Shown: positions 7,797-8,055 of the stretch, piece after piece | Numbering within the stretch: the first letter of the stretch is position 1 | How the letters are laid out: each line of letters opens with the position of its first letter | Source of the DNA: CAYNFH01 sp964396385 | GTDB lineage: Bacteria > Armatimonadota > Chthonomonadetes > Chthonomonadales > CAJBBX01 | Assembly: GCA_964396385.1 (NCBI GenBank) | Contig: CAYNFH010000267.1 | Location: forward strand, 1 to 8,055 | Direction: 5' to 3' | Length of the DNA stretch: 8,055 bases | The notes under the pieces: model-generated | Seen by the model: only the letters and a program-made list of their open reading frames with translations | Told to the model about the DNA's origin: nothing | Databases searched by the model: none | Position numbers and translations under genes: made by a program

Positions 7797-8055
7797 ATGC
7801 ACTGGTCGGTCTACGCGGCGCTTTCCGCAGTTTTCGCCGGGCTCACCGCGCTCCTCGCCAAGATTGGAGTAGAGGGGGTGTCTTCCAACCTAGCAACCCT
7901 GATCCGCACGGCTGTCATCCTGGTGTTCGCGGCAGGGATTGTGGCGGCACAGAAGCAGTTCAGCGAAGTGAGCCACATCAGCAACAAGACCTGGCTGTTC
8001 CTGGTATTGTCCGGCATCGCTACGGGCTGCTCGTGGCTCTGCTACTTCGCGGCGC
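7797..8055 (+). CDS. EamA/DMT-superfamily membrane protein, N-terminal part (3' end outside window)
   Basis: Eighty-six codons are visible before the window ends. The sequence shows three likely membrane helices at about residues 4-22 (VYAALSAVFAGLTALLAKI), 33-51 and 66-85 (WLFLVLSGIATGCSWLCYF). GVEGVSSNLATLIRT between helices one and two and the SGIATGCSWLCYFAA pattern are typical of the drug/metabolite transporter EamA domain. They most resemble the short single-domain form of roughly 140 residues, which would need to dimerise to make a transporter, but the full length cannot be seen here. Substrates of this group are mostly unknown. The start at 7797 is chosen from the spacing of GGGAGGT. 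The gene begins just after the terminator of the previous unit, and I see no convincing promoter of its own, so its transcription is unclear. Readthrough past the terminator is possible. Confidence 0.85.
   Translation, partial: MHWSVYAALSAVFAGLTALLAKIGVEGVSSNLATLIRTAVILVFAAGIVAAQKQFSEVSHISNKTWLFLVLSGIATGCSWLCYFAA

Overview
The window is a GC-rich, almost fully coding stretch of bacterial chromosome. All eight genes lie on the + strand and no non-coding gap exceeds about 120 bp. Most are housekeeping or metabolic genes: a methionine synthase C-terminal part, a TauE/SafE permease, a DapA-superfamily aldolase/lyase, GMP synthase, hypoxanthine phosphoribosyltransferase, transcription terminator Rho, a DUF151 bifunctional-nuclease-family protein, and the start of a small EamA-family membrane protein. 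The high GC, frequent GTG/TTG starts, a clear sigma-70-type promoter and the gene complement fit a GC-rich bacterium from a lineage that carries DUF151 proteins. An Armatimonadota- or Chloroflexota-like source is possible, but this is a weak guess from protein resemblance only.

Region 1 (1-3548). The 5'-truncated metH is followed by a TauE/SafE permease gene through an ATGA overlap. The permease stop codon lies inside a perfect 13-bp hairpin of the GTAGGGGCG...CGCCCCTAC type, which resembles a dispersed palindromic repeat. A DapA-superfamily gene then starts at TTG just downstream. The three genes are closely spaced and probably co-transcribed.

Region 2 (3549-5746). A near-consensus promoter (TTGACA, 18 bp, TATACT) drives guaA, and hpt follows after 14 bp. 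Together they form a GMP-supply operon: guaA completes de novo GMP synthesis from XMP, and hpt salvages hypoxanthine and guanine.

Region 3 (5747-7796). A 118-bp C-rich, G-poor leader precedes rho, which is followed after 23 bp by a DUF151 gene. A strong intrinsic terminator closes the unit. The leader's composition would suit a Rho-binding site, so Rho autoregulation is a reasonable but untested idea. The DUF151 gene has two credible starts.

Region 4 (7797-8055). The 5' part of an EamA-type membrane protein gene runs off the window.

No previously undescribed multi-gene system is evident. There is no CRISPR array, phage module, toxin-antitoxin pair, insertion sequence or tRNA/rRNA. The points most worth a second look are the palindromic repeat carrying a stop codon, the non-DapA active site of the aldolase, the dual start of the DUF151 gene, and the C-rich rho leader.
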